A stretch of DNA of 64,000 nt from Przewalskia tangutica (GCA_029844215.1 CM056726.1:33163001-33227000); one strand, 5' to 3'. Positions 1 through 11,456 are shown, numbered from the stretch's first letter. Notes: generated by a model not told the origin, from the sequence alone. Translations and numbers: made by a program.

Positions 1-260
1 AATATCTTGACTTAGGTGGGCTTATTGACTTGGTCAACAATGTCAAGCCTTGGCATTGCAAGACTTGACAATTTGGACCTTGTCCATTTCGTCCAAGCCC
101 AATAGAGTGGGGGTGACACGTGTCACCCTTCCATTCGTCCATAATATTTCATTTTCCGACATTTCCATAATTCCGGTAAATTCTACGAGTCTCAAATCTT
201 AACGTCCTGATTTCTTACGTACGTTCTTATATATATATCCTGGAATTACGGGGTGTAACA
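1..260 (-). repeat. Gypsy 1 3' LTR (first 260 bp, partial)
   Basis: Matches 7972-8231 base for base except for six substitutions. On the minus strand it opens with TGTTACACCCCGTAATTCC, directly after the polypurine tract. The rest of this LTR lies to the left of the window. Confidence 0.95.
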
Positions 261-271
261 TTCTTCCCCCC
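261..271 (-). other. Gypsy 1 polypurine tract
   Basis: The minus strand reads a purine run GGGGGGAAGAA immediately before the TG of the 3' LTR, the standard position for plus-strand DNA priming in LTR retroelements. A hairpin (277-296) lies just upstream of it in element orientation. Confidence 0.85.
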
Positions 272-276
272 TTAGA

Positions 277-296
277 AACATTCGTCCCCGAATGTT
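277..296 (-). other. Hairpin adjoining the gypsy 1 polypurine tract
   Basis: An 8-bp perfect inverted repeat, AACATTCG and CGAATGTT, flanks a 4-nt loop (TCCC). The same stem occurs next to the polypurine tract in gypsy 2 (60455-60473) and gypsy 3 copy B (55317-55335), and in decayed form in gypsy 3 copy A (47699-47717). Its function is unknown. Confidence 0.75.
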
Positions 297-385
297 CTTT
301 CAGAGTCAATCTTATAGATAGCGACATAGTCTCATTTTACAACCCCTACTTACCAATAATGCCACACTTGGCCACATAATAACAC

Positions 386-829
386 TTAAGCAAAATACTT
401 CAACAAAAACTTGACAAATAAGGGAAATGAATTACCTGAAGGTGTAGAGAATAAGTGAGGATACTTCCTCAACATGTCCTCATCTGCTTCCCAAGTCATC
501 TCCTCCCTATTATCATTCCGCCACAAGACTTTGACGGAAGCCACATATTTGGTCTGCAGTCGCCTGACCTGGCGATCGAGTATCGCTATGGGACTCTCTT
601 CATACGATAATCCCTCTGTCACCTGGACCTCGCTAGCTGGGAAAACTCTCGATGGATCTCCGATACACTTCCGCAACATAGAAACATGGAAGATCGGATG
701 TACCGCCTCTAAATCTGATGGCATATCCAACTCATAGGCAACCTTGCCTACTCTACGGATGATCTGGTAAGGCCCAATGTACCTTGGGCTAAGTTTTCCC
801 TTCTTTCCGAACCTCATCACACCCTTCAT
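386..829 (-). pseudogene. Gypsy 1 integrase C-terminus with chromodomain
   Basis: This 147-residue open stretch begins in the conserved integrase tail (KGVMRFGKKGKLSPRYIGPY) and ends with a chromodomain-like segment. The segment contains ILDRQVRRL, VASVKVLWRN, EEMTWEA and KYPHLF, the hydrophobic and aromatic pattern of chromovirus chromodomains. Such domains bind methylated histone tails and direct integration to heterochromatin (family knowledge, not shown here). It is out of frame with the upstream integrase block, so it survives as a fragment of the polyprotein. It is the best-preserved part of this element's pol. Confidence 0.88.
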
Positions 830-838
830 GGGTGATAC

Positions 839-1966
839 CTACAAGAAGACCCAATCGTCTACCTGAAACTCCAAATGTCGACACCGATTATCTGCATAAG
901 ACTTCTGCCGACTCTGAGCTGCTAACAGTCTCTCCTGGATAAGCTTCACCTTATCCACAACCTGCTGAATCAAGTCTGGGCCAACTAACTGAGTCTCGCC
1001 CACGTCAAACCAACCAATCGGCGACCTACACTTCCGCCCATACAAAGCCTCATATGGCGTCATCTGAATGATAGAATGGTAGTTGTTGTTATAAGAAAAC
1101 TTCACAAGAGGCAAATGATCCTCCCAGCTACCCCTGAAATCAATAACACAGGCCCGCAGCATATCCTCAAGTGTCTGGATAGTATGCTCTGCCTGCCCGT
1201 CGGTCTGAGGATGAAACGCGATCGAGACTCACGTGTCCCTAATCCTTCCGAAAGACCTCCGGTTAGCCGTAAATTGGGCTTCTGCGATATAATAGATATA
1301 GGGACTCGAATGCGTCTCACAATCTCCCGATATACAATCTAGCATAATCCTCACCAATATGTAGTCCGGATCGGAAGAAAGGGCTGATTTCACACCGTCT
1401 ACAATAACCCAAATGGAATCACACTTCCTCTGAGTACGAGGTAACCCTGTAACAAAATCCATGTTGATCACCTCCCACTTCCATGTCGGAATATCAATCG
1501 CCTGCAATAGCCCACCGGGCTTCTGGTGCTCAACTTTGACCTGCTGATAATTCGGACACTGAGCAACAAACCCTGCCATGTCCCTCTTCAGGTCATCCCA
1601 CCAATACATACATCTGAGGTCATGGTACATCTTAGTCGACCTCGGATGAATAGAGTAACGAGCACTATGTGCCTCCCCCCGAATCTGCTGACGAAGTCCT
1701 GCAACATCGGGAACACACAATCTACCCTCGAATCTTAGCACCCCATCAGGCGCTACCTCAAATAAACTTTTCTCCTCTCGAAGAGTCGTATCTCGATACC
1801 GTATCATAACTGGGTCCTCATACTGTCGCCTCTTCACCTCCTCAACGATGGAAGACTCGACAATCTCACGAACCCGTACCCCACTATCATCGGTATCGAC
1901 CAACCGAACCCCAAGGCTCGCTAGCTGATGGATCTGACGGACCATGTCCTCGCCTATCCGCCGCAC
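839..1966 (-). pseudogene. Gypsy 1 integrase (N-terminal and core region), broken
   Basis: The minus strand encodes the H2C2 zinc-binding region (YSIHPRSTKMYHDL then CPNYQQ) followed by the start of the DDE core (VINMDFVTGLP, first catalytic Asp). In CPNYQQ the second zinc Cys is replaced by Tyr. After about 1400 the reading frame breaks: the middle of the core, including the second Asp region, is compressed and shifted across two overlapping frames. A third open stretch (839-1162) carries the conserved C-terminal core, with LPLVKFSYNNNYHS and YEALYGRKCRSPIGW. The protein would join viral DNA to the host chromosome; as it stands it cannot be made in one piece. Confidence 0.88.
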
Positions 1967-2375
1967 TCAGAACTCCCATAGATCTACGCCTCAAAGCATC
2001 TGCAACCACGTTGGCTTTTCCCGGATGATATAGGATATCAACATCATAATCCTTCAACAGTTATAACCACCGTCTCTGCCGCAAATTCATCTCCCTCTGC
2101 CTGAAGATGTACTGGGGGCTCTTGCGGTCTGTATAAATATCCACATGAACCCCGTATAAATAATGTCTCCAAATCTTCAAGGCATGAAAAACTGCGGCCA
2201 ACTCTAAGTCGTGAGTAGGGTAATTCCTCTCATGCTTCCGTAACTGCCGGGAAGCATAGGCTATAACCTTGTCGTGTTGCATCAATACGCACCCTAGCCT
2301 GATACCCGAGGCATCACAATAAATCACGTAGCCCTCTAACCCCTCGGGAAGAGTAAGAACTGGAGTCGTCGTCAA
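1967..2375 (-). pseudogene. Gypsy 1 RNase H domain
   Basis: About 104 residues are open (2061-2375) and show the RNase H signatures YVIYCDAS, VIAYASRQLRKHERNYPTHD, ELAAVFHALKIWRHYLYG and VDIYTDRKS. The last is the TDHKS motif, with His changed to Arg in this copy. RNase H degrades the RNA strand of the RNA:DNA hybrid during reverse transcription. The stretch 1967-2060, linking to integrase (VVADALR-like), is in another frame. The Asp and Glu residues expected for metal binding are still visible. Confidence 0.87.
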
Positions 2376-3301
2376 CTTTTCCTTTAGTAACTAGAAGCCC
2401 TTCTCACAAGCTACTGGAACTTAGCTGCTTTCTGAGTCAGCCTATTCAGTGGTGCTGATATTGAAGCGAACTACTCCACAAACCTACGATAATAACCTGC
2501 AAGCCCCAAGAAGCTGCGCACCTCCGTCAGAGTAGTAGGTCTCGGCCAAGACTAGACCGCCTCAATCTTTGTCGTATCAACCTGGACACCGTCAGCCCCG
2601 ATAATGTGCCCCAACAATGTCACTGAGGTCAACCAAAACTCACACTTGGAGAACTTGGCGAACAACTGCGGGCTCCGGGGGACCCCAAGTACCGTCCTCA
2701 AGTGATTTGCATGCTCCTGCTCTGTGCGCGAATAAATCAGGATGTCATCAATGAATACTATAACAAATGTATCCAAAAATGGCTTGAACACCCGGTTCAT
2801 CAAATCCATAAATACCGCTGGAGCGTTGTTCAAACCGAAAGACATCACCCTGAACTCATAGTGCCCATACCGGGTCCTGAATGCAGTCTTTGGGATATCT
2901 GCCTCTCTAACTCACACCTGATGATAACCAGACCGCATGTCTATCTTGGAGAAACACCTCGCACCCTGCAACTGGTCAAACAAATCATCAATCCTGGGGA
3001 GGGGGTATCTATTTTTGATGGTTACCTTATTCAGCTGCATGTAGTCAACACACATACGCAGCGTCCCATCCTTCTTTTTAACAAACAAAACCGGCGCTCC
3101 CCAGGGAGAAATACTAGGCCTAATAAAGCCTTTTTCCAGCAAATCTTTCAGCTGGTCCTTCAACTCAGCAGGTGTCATCCGATACGGCGGAATAGATATA
3201 GGTCGAGTGTCTGGCAATATATCAATACAAAACTCAATCTCCCTCTCTGGTGGGATACCTGGGAGATCATCTGGAAATACATCCGGAAACTCTCTAACCA
3301 C
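2376..3301 (-). pseudogene. Gypsy 1 reverse transcriptase, broken
   Basis: Two open blocks carry the RT fingers and palm: 2912-3301 (WGAPVLFVKKKDGTLRMCVDY, RYPLPRIDDLFDQL, SKIDMRSGYHQV) and 2552-2848 (SFGLNNAPAVFMDLMNRVF and the catalytic FIDDILIYSR, with the Asp pair encoded at 2744-2749). A TGA stop directly follows GYHQV, at a codon that is CGA in gypsy 2; the same nonsense change is present in both gypsy 3 copies. The thumb region (2376-2551) is shifted in frame. The active-site residues are intact but the protein is not translatable as one unit. Confidence 0.9.
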
Positions 3302-3465
3302 TGAAACTGACTGAGAACTGGCACCTCAGCCTCCGTATAGAATACCCGAACCAGATGATAGATGTACCCTTTCAGCACCATCTTCCTAGCCTTGAGGTAA
3401 GAAATAAACCTACCCCTCGGCGACGTTGTGTTGCCCTTCCACTCGATAACCGGCTCACCGAGAAA

Positions 3466-3777
3466 CTAGAATCGGACCAACCTGTCTCTACAGTCAACGT
3501 TGGCATAACAAGAAGCCAACCAGTCCATACCCATAATGACGTCAAAATCTGTCATCTCCAACTCTATCAAGTCTGCTAGGGTCTGACGAGTGTATATAAA
3601 CACCGAGAAATCTTTGTACACCCGCTCAGCTAACACCGAATCACCCACTGGCGTAGCTACCTCAAAAGGCTCTATCGACACCGGCTCTATCCCTATTCTA
3701 CCAACAATAAGAGAGGACACATAGGACAAGGTAGAACCTAGATCTATCAAAGCATAAACGTCACAACATGAAATCAA
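3466..3777 (-). pseudogene. Gypsy 1 aspartic protease
   Basis: About 104 residues are open. The active-site region reads ALIDLGSTLSY, where related copies have ALIDPGSTLSY, so the catalytic Asp is kept and the next residue is changed. Further conserved blocks are GIEPVSIEPFEVATPVGDSV and DFDVIMGMDWLASCYANVDC. The protease would cut the Gag-Pol polyprotein. It lies in normal order between the CCHC knuckle and reverse transcriptase; frameshifts separate it from both. Confidence 0.85.
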
Positions 3778-3912
3778 TAATATACCTGTGACGACATCCG
3801 GGGAAGCCTCCTGATCTTGCCGGCTGGCTAAGGAATATATGCGGTTTTGTGGACCGCTAGAACTAGGACCTCCACCACGACCTCTGGCGCGGCCTGTCAG
3901 TCCTTGAACACC

Positions 3913-5173
3913 CTACCCTCCGGGGCGCATAACCACAGAAGATGAAGACCCATCAACTGACCCTGTAGGCTGAACCATACCACCCATGTTTCCTCTGGTC
4001 GGACAATCTCTCTTCAAATGGCCCTGCTGGCCGCAAGAGTAACAAGCTCCTGGAGAAATATGACACCCCCCACGATGGGAACTACCACATCGACCACACT
4101 GAGGTAAAGGTGGCCTCATCTGACTGGAACCCCGGTTCCCCTGGGAACCCGAAGCCCTGACCTGCTCCTGAATAACCCGGCCGATCAAACCTCCTGCCAG
4201 AAAACCGGGAAGGAGCACTCTGTGCCGGCTGAAATGTAGACCTGGCCTGCTGCTGAGGTTGTCCGCCTCGAAAGTTACCCTGCAACTCTGTCGTCCTGGC
4301 CCTCTTGGGATGGACTGGGTCTAGCTGGTTCTCCCTCTCTCAGTCCTCTATCCCCTATGCATAAGCCTGCATCCTGGCAATATCCATACCTGGCTGAAGG
4401 GCCACTCCCAGGCATGCATTAATCATATAATGGTCTAGCCCCATCACATAGCGGTGAACTCTGTCCGCCATGTCAGCCACAATAGTGATCGCATACCTGT
4501 CCAACAAGTCAAACTCCAGGTTGTACTCTCTGATAGTCCTCTCATTCTGTCTCAATGTCAAGAATCTATCCACGCGGGCTCTCCTCATCTCAGGAGGCAA
4601 AAAGTAATCAAGGAAGACCTCTGTGAACTCATCCCAAACAGCTGGAAGAGCACCCACACCTCTAGACAGCTCCCATGACTCAAACCAGTTCAACGCAATA
4701 TCGCGTAACCGGTAAGAAGCTAACACAACTGACTCTGTCTCCGAGGCCCTAAGCACCTGCATAGTCCGCTGTATCTGCCGAATAAACTCCTGAGGATCCT
4801 CCTCAGATCTCGAACCATAGAACTCGGGTGGATTGCAACCCAGAAAATCCCGAATTATCAAACTGTCGGTTCTAGGGTTAGCTACCTGCTCCTGTCGGCG
4901 CTGCCCTGCCACTATGCTAGTCAATAACCTGATCTGCTCTCCATAATCTCTATACTCTGCCCCTGGCTGCGGAACTAGAGGATCAGGTATCGGAACCTCC
5001 GGAGCTACGACCGCTCTCGGCTCATCTAATACTGTCGGCGTGGCTGAACTCGCCGACCCGCCCATAACCTCAGGCATAGTCTGGGCCTGAGTCCTAGTAA
5101 CCCTCTGCGTACCACTAGCAGCTCCTGTTGCTTCCTTGCCCTTCTGGGCCCTGGTCGCCTTCTGTGGAAGCAT
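3913..5173 (-). pseudogene. Gypsy 1 gag (capsid region and CCHC knuckle), broken
   Basis: The start codon at 5173 opens 272 residues of capsid-type Gag with the retrotransposon_gag block (FYGSRSEEDPQEFIRQIQRTM, LRDIALNWFESWE, FTEVFLDYFLPPEMRRARVD). It ends at a TAG at about 4352-4354, where relatives continue. A second frame (4082-4285) holds the Gln/Arg-rich linker. A third (3913-4218) holds the zinc knuckle CYSCGQQGHLKRDC, a perfect C-X2-C-X4-H-X4-C nucleic-acid-binding motif. Gag forms the cytoplasmic virus-like particle that packages element RNA. At least one stop and one frameshift break it. Confidence 0.9.
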
Positions 5174-5364
5174 AACTGATACATAAGAATAGGTCAGAGA
5201 GGATTCAACCTAATAAGACAGCTCTACTGCACGATCTCAAAGAGAGAAGAATGGAAACCAATCCTAAATGTTCTGCAGCCTCCTGATTATAGATGTGGTG
5301 CACAATACACCGATAATCAAGACTCTACTAGACACAGTCTATAGACACTTACCGAGGACTAACT

Positions 5365-5376
5365 GCTCTGATACCA
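5365..5376 (-). other. Gypsy 1 primer binding site (initiator Met tRNA)
   Basis: The minus strand reads TGGTATCAGAGC, complementary to the 3' end of plant initiator-methionine tRNA. It lies four bases inside the 5' LTR, the usual place for minus-strand DNA priming. Confidence 0.93.
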
Positions 5377-5380
5377 CTTT

Positions 5381-8231
5381 TGTCACGATCCGACCAAGCC
5401 CGCCATCGGTGCCCTACTCCAGGCACCCTCAGTATACATCGAGAATAGCAATGAACATACATAAACTCATAAAATACTTAGACAGTAAATATCAATAGGC
5501 TAGCCGATAAGGCCACCCTCCGTGAAATATACATAACCCAAAATAAAACAGTTACATCTTAGTTTTTACAACTCAATCCACAAGATATGACTACAGACCT
5601 CTAAGAATAACAACTGTGACGGGACAGGACCCCGTCATACCCCTGAATGTACATAAATCTACAACATCAGGGAAACCGTACCAAAAGACAAGCCTTCGGT
5701 GAAATGGAGCTTCTGACACCTAATCAGTGATCCTAAGAATGAGGATCCACCACTACTACTGCGGCGTGAGCAGCCGAGAAGAAATTCGATGCAACAGATG
5801 TACCAAGTATGTAAAACTGAAAGTACCGAAATGAAATCATAAAGTCTAAAACAAAGCTGAAGACATGTATGATAACTCAAATAACAGTACATTGTGTCTT
5901 ACTAACAATGAGAGTAAACAAGAGTATACTTTACTGCATAAAAATAGGAGGCTCATGATCAAAGTAGGGCCACCCGCCCGTAGTATCATTAATCAATCCT
6001 ACTCCTGGGACTATTTCACCCTCATAGGTCCTGTGGACCCTCAATGAGGTCATCCGCCTCGCATGGGACTATTTCACCCGCATATGACTATTCCACCCGC
6101 ATAGGCCCGATGTACCCGCAATGAGTACAAACGCCGCACTCGCATCATGGGTAGCAAATCCATGGAATAAGTAGTAACCCGGGGGTTTACCCCGCAAGAA
6201 CAACATAACCTAGCACAACCGGCTATCATACATAACATAAGCACCACCGATTTATCATACATAACATAAGCACCACCGACTTATCATACATACATAAGCA
6301 AGTTAAGAAATCTCCTAACTTCTTATTAGCCTTATTTATATACACTCTCATTTTAGTTTACTTAAGGCACTAACATGTCATTATAAAATTCGGGAATTTA
6401 ATCCAAAGTACTATGTACCTTTATCCTTTTAAAAATGACTCTTTCTTGTATAAAATCCCCAAGATACTAATGCCCGTAGTATCAAGGCTTGTCTACTTTT
6501 CAAAACAAGTCACTATACCTTTAGAAATACATTTTTAGGCTTCTAAACCAAGTGACCCTTACTTTAAACTTTGAGCAATGGATACCTTTAAAACAAATTG
6601 CCGTTCTTTATTTCAAGTCATTTATCCTTGTTTACTTTACTAGAATAAACCATTCTTTTAACTTCCCATAAATTTATTATAACCAACTTCCCATAAAGCC
6701 GTTATACTAACTTTATGCTTTAGAAACTAAGATATCTTTAACCTTTAAAACAAGTGAGTTAATTCTCTAACTCAACCAACTTGGACATTCTTAAAACAAG
6801 TCAAGGATATCAAATGAAACTAAATTTATTTAAATCTCGTACGTCTACCGTACTATACATTTACAACTACTCATGCTCAAGAGATAAGAAAGTTCCACAT
6901 ACCTCTTCGGTTCAATCCACTTGCTAAGTCCAATATTCCGTACGTAGTATGTCAACCTATAATGGCCATAATACGTCTATTAACCTCTAGCTTCAAACGT
7001 AGAATATTCTAAGTGTAAAGTCACCAAATTCTACGAATAATCGGACAGCACTTCCTTTGTTTCTACGTACTTTTCCACCTTTTTCAAGGCCCGAATTCAA
7101 TAACCAAACATGCCACATTTAAGGCTCAACGATGTAGCTAACAAAAGGGGATTACACGCCTAACAGGACGTGTAAAATTCTGCCCCACAATTGATATCAA
7201 ACTAGTCCAAAAGATAATGTCATTCTCGGCAATTTGAGGTACAACAACACAGAGTCTTTTCCAATTCTTTTTCAATACAAGTTGTTTAGTCTATCATGTT
7301 ATATAGCAGCAATCGATTATAACAACTACAATCTTCAATTAGATAACATGCGGCGATTCTAACTATCGACCAACTTGTATTTCAATTTCAAATGGCTAAC
7401 AAGGTCATTTAGGATTTAGGCTTCCAATATCCATAACACTTATCAATCTTCAATATATCTCTCATGCTTGTTTATAATCATAACTACAACAATATGAAAT
7501 CTTATAACACTTAAGAGAATAAGATTGTTACCTTGACAAGCCTTAATCCAACTTCAAGATCCGAAGTCGCTCCTTAGCAACTTAGCTCCTTTCCTTGACA
7601 CTCCAATCCGCCACTTGAAGCCCTTAGAAATTCACAAACAACTTCCCTTCAATTTCCAAACAAAACCTATGAAAGCGACTTAGGTTTTCACCTTGCGACT
7701 AATGCGAAAACGATACTTTTCTGGGATCTTTCTATTGAGATATCCTTACAATACCCTTAGAAACCTTGGTTTAAAGTGTTGGGATTATTGAACCACAAAC
7801 GAAATTTTTTGTCTTGCAAAGAATGGCAAACCCGAGAGCACTTCTAGACATGAACAAGTTTTTCTTGAAAATTTTACTAAGTGTGGGAAATGTCTTACTA
7901 CTAGTGTGATTATATAACAACATGGAGGGTCAAGATTACAACACATGTTGGGTTTGGATGAATGAGATTTAAATATCTTGACTTAGGTGGGCTTATTGAC
8001 TTGGTCAACAATGTCAAGCCTTGGCATTGCAAGACTTGACAATTTGGACCTTGTCCATTTCGTCCAAGCCCAATAGAGTGGGGGTGACACGTGTCACCCT
8101 CCCATTCGTCCATAATATTTCATTTTTCGACATTTCCATAATTCCGGTAAATTCTACGAGTCTCAAATCTTAACGTCCTGATTTCTAACGTACGTTTTTA
8201 TATACATATCTTGGAATTACGGGGTGTAACA
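5381..8231 (-). repeat. Gypsy 1 5' LTR (2851 bp)
   Basis: On the minus strand it starts TGTTACACCCCGTAATTCC (8231 downwards) and ends GGTCGGATCGTGACA at 5381, next to the primer site. It contains a block of short repeats with GCGGGTGAAATAGTCC-like units at about 6000-6130. It also holds the conserved LTR segment with TTACACG and GGGGATTACACGCC at about 7150-7185, shared in diverged form with the gypsy 2 and gypsy 3 LTRs. A TATA-like TTATATAA lies at about 7911-7918. It lacks the GC-rich palindromic cassette seen in the other two families' LTRs. Open frames inside it are chance. Confidence 0.93.
5990..6140 (-). repeat. Short tandem repeats in gypsy 1 LTR
   Basis: Imperfect units of the form GGGACTATTTCACCCGCAT recur (around 6006, 6064 and 6089) with varying spacing. 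The same repeat type, at different copy number, is present in the gypsy 3 LTRs, so it is an old LTR component. Confidence 0.7.
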
Positions 8232-8447
8232 ATTCACTTAGTCCTGCGATTTTATGTTGGTGGTTCGAAATTAAAATAAGATGCGACGGCGGCACACAAT
8301 AACGACACCACCCTCCTTTGCACCAACGCGTCTGCGGATAATTTTGGCCCTCAAAATTCTGGTTCGGGCAGTGGTTCAAATCGCAACAACAATAGACCAA
8401 AACGGGGTTAAAATCGCAACAACAAAGGAAAAAATAATGGTAGAAGG
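8232..8447 (+). pseudogene. Copia 1 gag C-terminal region, upstream part
   Basis: One reading frame encodes a Gly/Ser/Asn-rich tract (NASADNFGPQNSGSGSGS, then repeats of NRNN) typical of the end of gag in this copia group. In-frame stops occur at about 8280 and 8430. The tract is cut at 8447 by insertion of the 8448-9791 unit. Past that unit the same frame resumes, which shows the two pieces were once one gene. The upstream end is the gypsy 1 boundary. Confidence 0.7.
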
Positions 8448-9791
8448 TGTTGCGATGATTCTATATGCTTACGTAAGTGTACGTATCGCTCAAGTAATAT
8501 AGTCTGTAAGACCGAGTTATCGTCCACAGAGACTGGTTTATCAAGTACCGAATATCTAATCTATGATATCTATTTGGTTGACGTTCTTTTGGTTGGTGAT
8601 TATAACTAAGAATTAAGACTAAAAAATATAATAATTTGCAGAAAATAAACTAAAGATGATAGTACTTGGGTTTTAAACAGTTATGAAGGAAATAGGGCTT
8701 CCAATCTCCTCAGCTATCCACTATTTCACGTGTTAATGCAATGCTAATGATTCTTCTTCTTATTAAGATAACAGGTTAACTAATATGTTCTATATTCCTG
8801 TTAGGATATATAAAAGTTCAACCTTATGCAGAAACCTTCTATATTTCTATGGTAGATTTTACCACACATGAGGATTAAGAACAATAACCTTAAACACTAC
8901 ACAAGTATCCGGGTATTTTCGTCCACAATTTTAACCTATGTCTAAACAACTACAACATATTCAAATCTCCCCTCTCAGATCTCGATTTGAAATCATATAA
9001 GTTATGACAATTAATGGCCAGTCAATTATCAAACAATCAATACAATATTGAATAGATCTTAATATAGCTGAAGAAGAAATCAATTACTATGCATTAACTG
9101 TATGAAAGAGGTTCAAGCGATTCGACGGAAAATCCTAATAAAGAAATTAGCTCCTAGACATTGTCATGCTAAGAACTAATACAAAATTCAACATAAACTG
9201 AAATAAAAATAAGGGAAAGAAAAGAACTTGAACAATTCGAAGTCTCCAATTGTGCCTTGCCATCTTTTCTCCTCTCCCAAGTATCATGTAAGTATGACAG
9301 GGTTTAGGGTTTTTATATCTGAGAAAAACCTCGCTTCGAACCCTTTTACCCTTGTCAAAATTTGGCCCAGAATCACAAATACGCGCGTCGGCACCGCGGT
9401 GCTGCGGCCAGGCACCGCGACCCTAATTCAGCCGAAAACAACTGGTAGTCACTGGAATTCATGTGCCACGGTGCTTCACTCCAAGCACCGCGGTCCTTCT
9501 GTCTGGGCGTCGCATCTCTAACTCCGAGCAACTTCTGCAAATTAGAAGTGTAATTTTGTTTAAATTGCTTCCCGAGATTCTCAAGGCTTCTTTGATTGAT
9601 TGCTTGGGCCTTAATTGTGCAATTTCATCCTCAAACTCAGCTCATTTCATCCTCAATTCGGTATTTCCTTCTTTAGGACCGCTGTGACTCAAAAGAAAGA
9701 AAAATAACCTAATACTATATTAAACACAAACGAAAAGAGGAAAATACTTAACTAAAAAGGACTCAAAAGAGTGTATAAAATACACTCAACA
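8448..9791. mobile_element. Solo-LTR-like unit in copia 1 gag (TSD GAAGG)
   Basis: The 1344-bp unit begins TGTTG and ends CAACA and is flanked by the direct repeat GAAGG (8443-8447 and 9792-9796), the 5-bp target duplication left by an LTR-retrotransposon integrase. No internal coding domains or second LTR are present, so it is best read as a solo LTR of an unclassified family. A relative occupies 26577-27807; both share AGTAATATAGTCT, GACCGAGTTATCGTCC and an ending with AAAATACAC. It contains a GC-rich segment with palindromic GCACCGCGGTGC at about 9395 (with variants to 9501). Orientation is not determined. Confidence 0.8.
9380..9515. repeat. GC-rich palindromic cassette in the solo unit
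   Basis: In otherwise AT-rich DNA this stretch contains GGCACCGCGGTGCTGCGG, AGGCACCGCGACC, GCCACGGTGCTTC and AAGCACCGCGGTCC, four variants of one palindromic core spaced by roughly 25-50 bp. Comparable cassettes occur in 27494-27605 and in gypsy 2 and gypsy 3 LTRs. Confidence 0.7.
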
Positions 9792-10267
9792 GAAGGGAGC
9801 GTGGTTGTGGTGGCGGGAGCAACTCCAGCGGAGGTGGCAGCTGCATGCAGCAGCAGCCTTGGGGATGGAACCCGCAGTAGTGGGCCACTCCCTGCCCATA
9901 CCCGACAGCTCAGTGGGCTAGGCCTAACACACCAACCCGGCAGCCCGGGGTCCTTGACAGCCGTCCACGATAAATAATTTTGAACCCCGACACTGATTAT
10001 TGGTTTTGGGGGAACGGGGCGGGTATCGTGACGAGCCTGGTTGGGATTGGGCCGACCCGACCCACTAGCCAGCCTTAGTATAGACTAGCCAAGGTGAGGG
10101 AGAAGAGGGCCTGTGAGTTGGATCACGTGAGGTGGATCAAGGACGAGGACAAAAAAGTACTAGTAGAGGACACCCCCCATGGACAATCTTCTTCAAGTTA
10201 TGCTCCAACTAACATCGAGTAAGCCATGAACAATATGACTCTCAATGTTCTTGAGGACACATGGTAA
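9792..10267 (+). pseudogene. Copia 1 gag C-terminal region, downstream part
   Basis: After the target duplication the gag frame continues with a Gly-rich tract and QQQPWGWNPQ, then WATPCPYPT and TRQPG, the characteristic C-terminal signature of this copia group just ahead of protease. A stop lies in the tract. From about 9965 to 10160 the sequence does not match the usual linker and could be a small unrecognised insertion. Conserved gag-protease spacer residues reappear at about 10200-10265. Confidence 0.68.
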
Positions 10268-10676
10268 ATGGACACGGGGGTAAGCTCACACATGACGACA
10301 TCTCAAGCTACTATCTCATGTTATTTTAATATGAGCAGTAATAAAAATATTGTGGTTGGCAGTGTGCAGGAAATTCCTATTCATGATATTGGGCAATTAA
10401 ACCTCCCCATACCCATCTTTACAGTTAAAAAATATTCTACATGCACCCAAACTTATTAAAAACTTGGTATATGTGTGTCGGTTCACCATTGACGTTGAAT
10501 TTGATCCTTTTGGGTTTTCTGCAAGGGACATTCAGAAGGGGATGTCACTAATAAGATGTACTATCACTAGAGATTTGTATCCCATCACCACCACCAACAA
10601 CAACCAAGCCATCTCTCCATCAACCTTTGATGCTCTTTCTCCTACGTTATGGCATGATCGTTTGGGACACCCGTGA
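10268..10676 (+). pseudogene. Copia 1 protease and GAG-pre-integrase region
   Basis: The block begins MDTGVSSHMT, containing the DTG active site of copia aspartic proteases followed by the conserved SSHMT. It runs through VVGSVQEIPIHDIGQL into the pre-integrase segment (FDPFGFSARDI, CTITRDLYPI), ending with LWHDRLGHP, the first His residues of the integrase zinc finger. A stop at about 10457 and a frame change separate the two open stretches. The protease would process Gag-Pol. Confidence 0.8.
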
Positions 10677-11456
10677 GCACATGTGTTAAATTCTCTTAGA
10701 AAGAATAAATTTATTACTTGAAAACAATCGTTGGGTTCTCATGTTTGTCAGTCTTGCATTTTTTGGAAATATGTTAAACTACCTTTCTATTTATCTACTT
10801 CAAACACTATTATGCCATTTGATATCGTGCATAGTGACTTATGGACATCCCCATTTTTAAGTTCGGCAGGTCATAAATATTACATCCTCCAATATTACAA
10901 TGAGAGGGAATTCATAAATGACCAATTTAAGAAGTTTTGTCACAAATGGTATGTCATTCCGCCTCTCATGTCCGCATACTTCTCCTCAAAATGGGAAAGC
11001 CGAATGAAAAATACGAACAATCAATAATTTAATTTCCACACTTCTTTCTCATTCGTCCATACCACCGTTATTTTGACATCATGCTCTTCAAATTACCACA
11101 TATCTCTTAAACATTCTCCCTATCAAGCTACTTTCAAACCTATCACCCACATAAATTATTTATCATTGTATTCCTTCCTACACACATTTGAGGGTTTTCG
11201 GGTGTTTGTGTTATCATTTTTTTTCTTCCACAATCATAACAAACTTCAAGCCCATTCCACTCCGTGTGTATTTTTGGGATACCCACAAAACCATAGGGTC
11301 TATAAGTGTTATGATATGTCTAGTGGAAAAATTATCATCTTTCGTTACATTATTTTCGATGAGTCCAAATTCTCATTTGCCAATGTACACACGTCTTCCC
11401 CACCTTCATATAATTTTTTTGACGACAGCCACATCCAATATTGCAATATCTTTTAA
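10677..11456 (+). pseudogene. Copia 1 integrase with internal core deletion
   Basis: The zinc-finger Cys region is visible (GSHVCQSCIFWKYVKLPF), then the first catalytic Asp block (FDIVHSDLWTSPFLSSAGHKYY). From there the text jumps directly to YNEREFINDQFKKFC, so about 50 residues including the normal CDNG second-Asp motif are deleted. The later block (SLKHSPYQATFKPITH, HSTPCVFLGYPQNHRVYKCYD, IIIFRYIIFDES) is the conserved region after the core. Stops and shifts occur throughout. This copy cannot encode active integrase. Confidence 0.82.

Larger units (their letters stand above)
1..8231 (-). mobile_element. Gypsy 1: Tekay-type Ty3/gypsy chromovirus, 3' LTR cut by window edge
   Basis: Read on the minus strand, this holds a complete 5' LTR (5381-8231), an initiator-Met primer site, gag, protease, reverse transcriptase, RNase H, integrase with chromodomain, a polypurine tract, and the first 260 bp of the 3' LTR. 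Positions 1-260 align without gaps to 7972-8231, with six substitutions counted by eye. Domain order and the C-terminal chromodomain place it among chromoviruses; the 2.85-kb LTR and iMet primer site fit the Tekay/Del lineage. The right end abuts gag remnant sequence of copia 1 at 8232, so the element probably inserted in that gene. The target duplication cannot be tested because the left end is outside the window. Coding capacity is lost through several frameshifts and stops. Confidence 0.95.
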
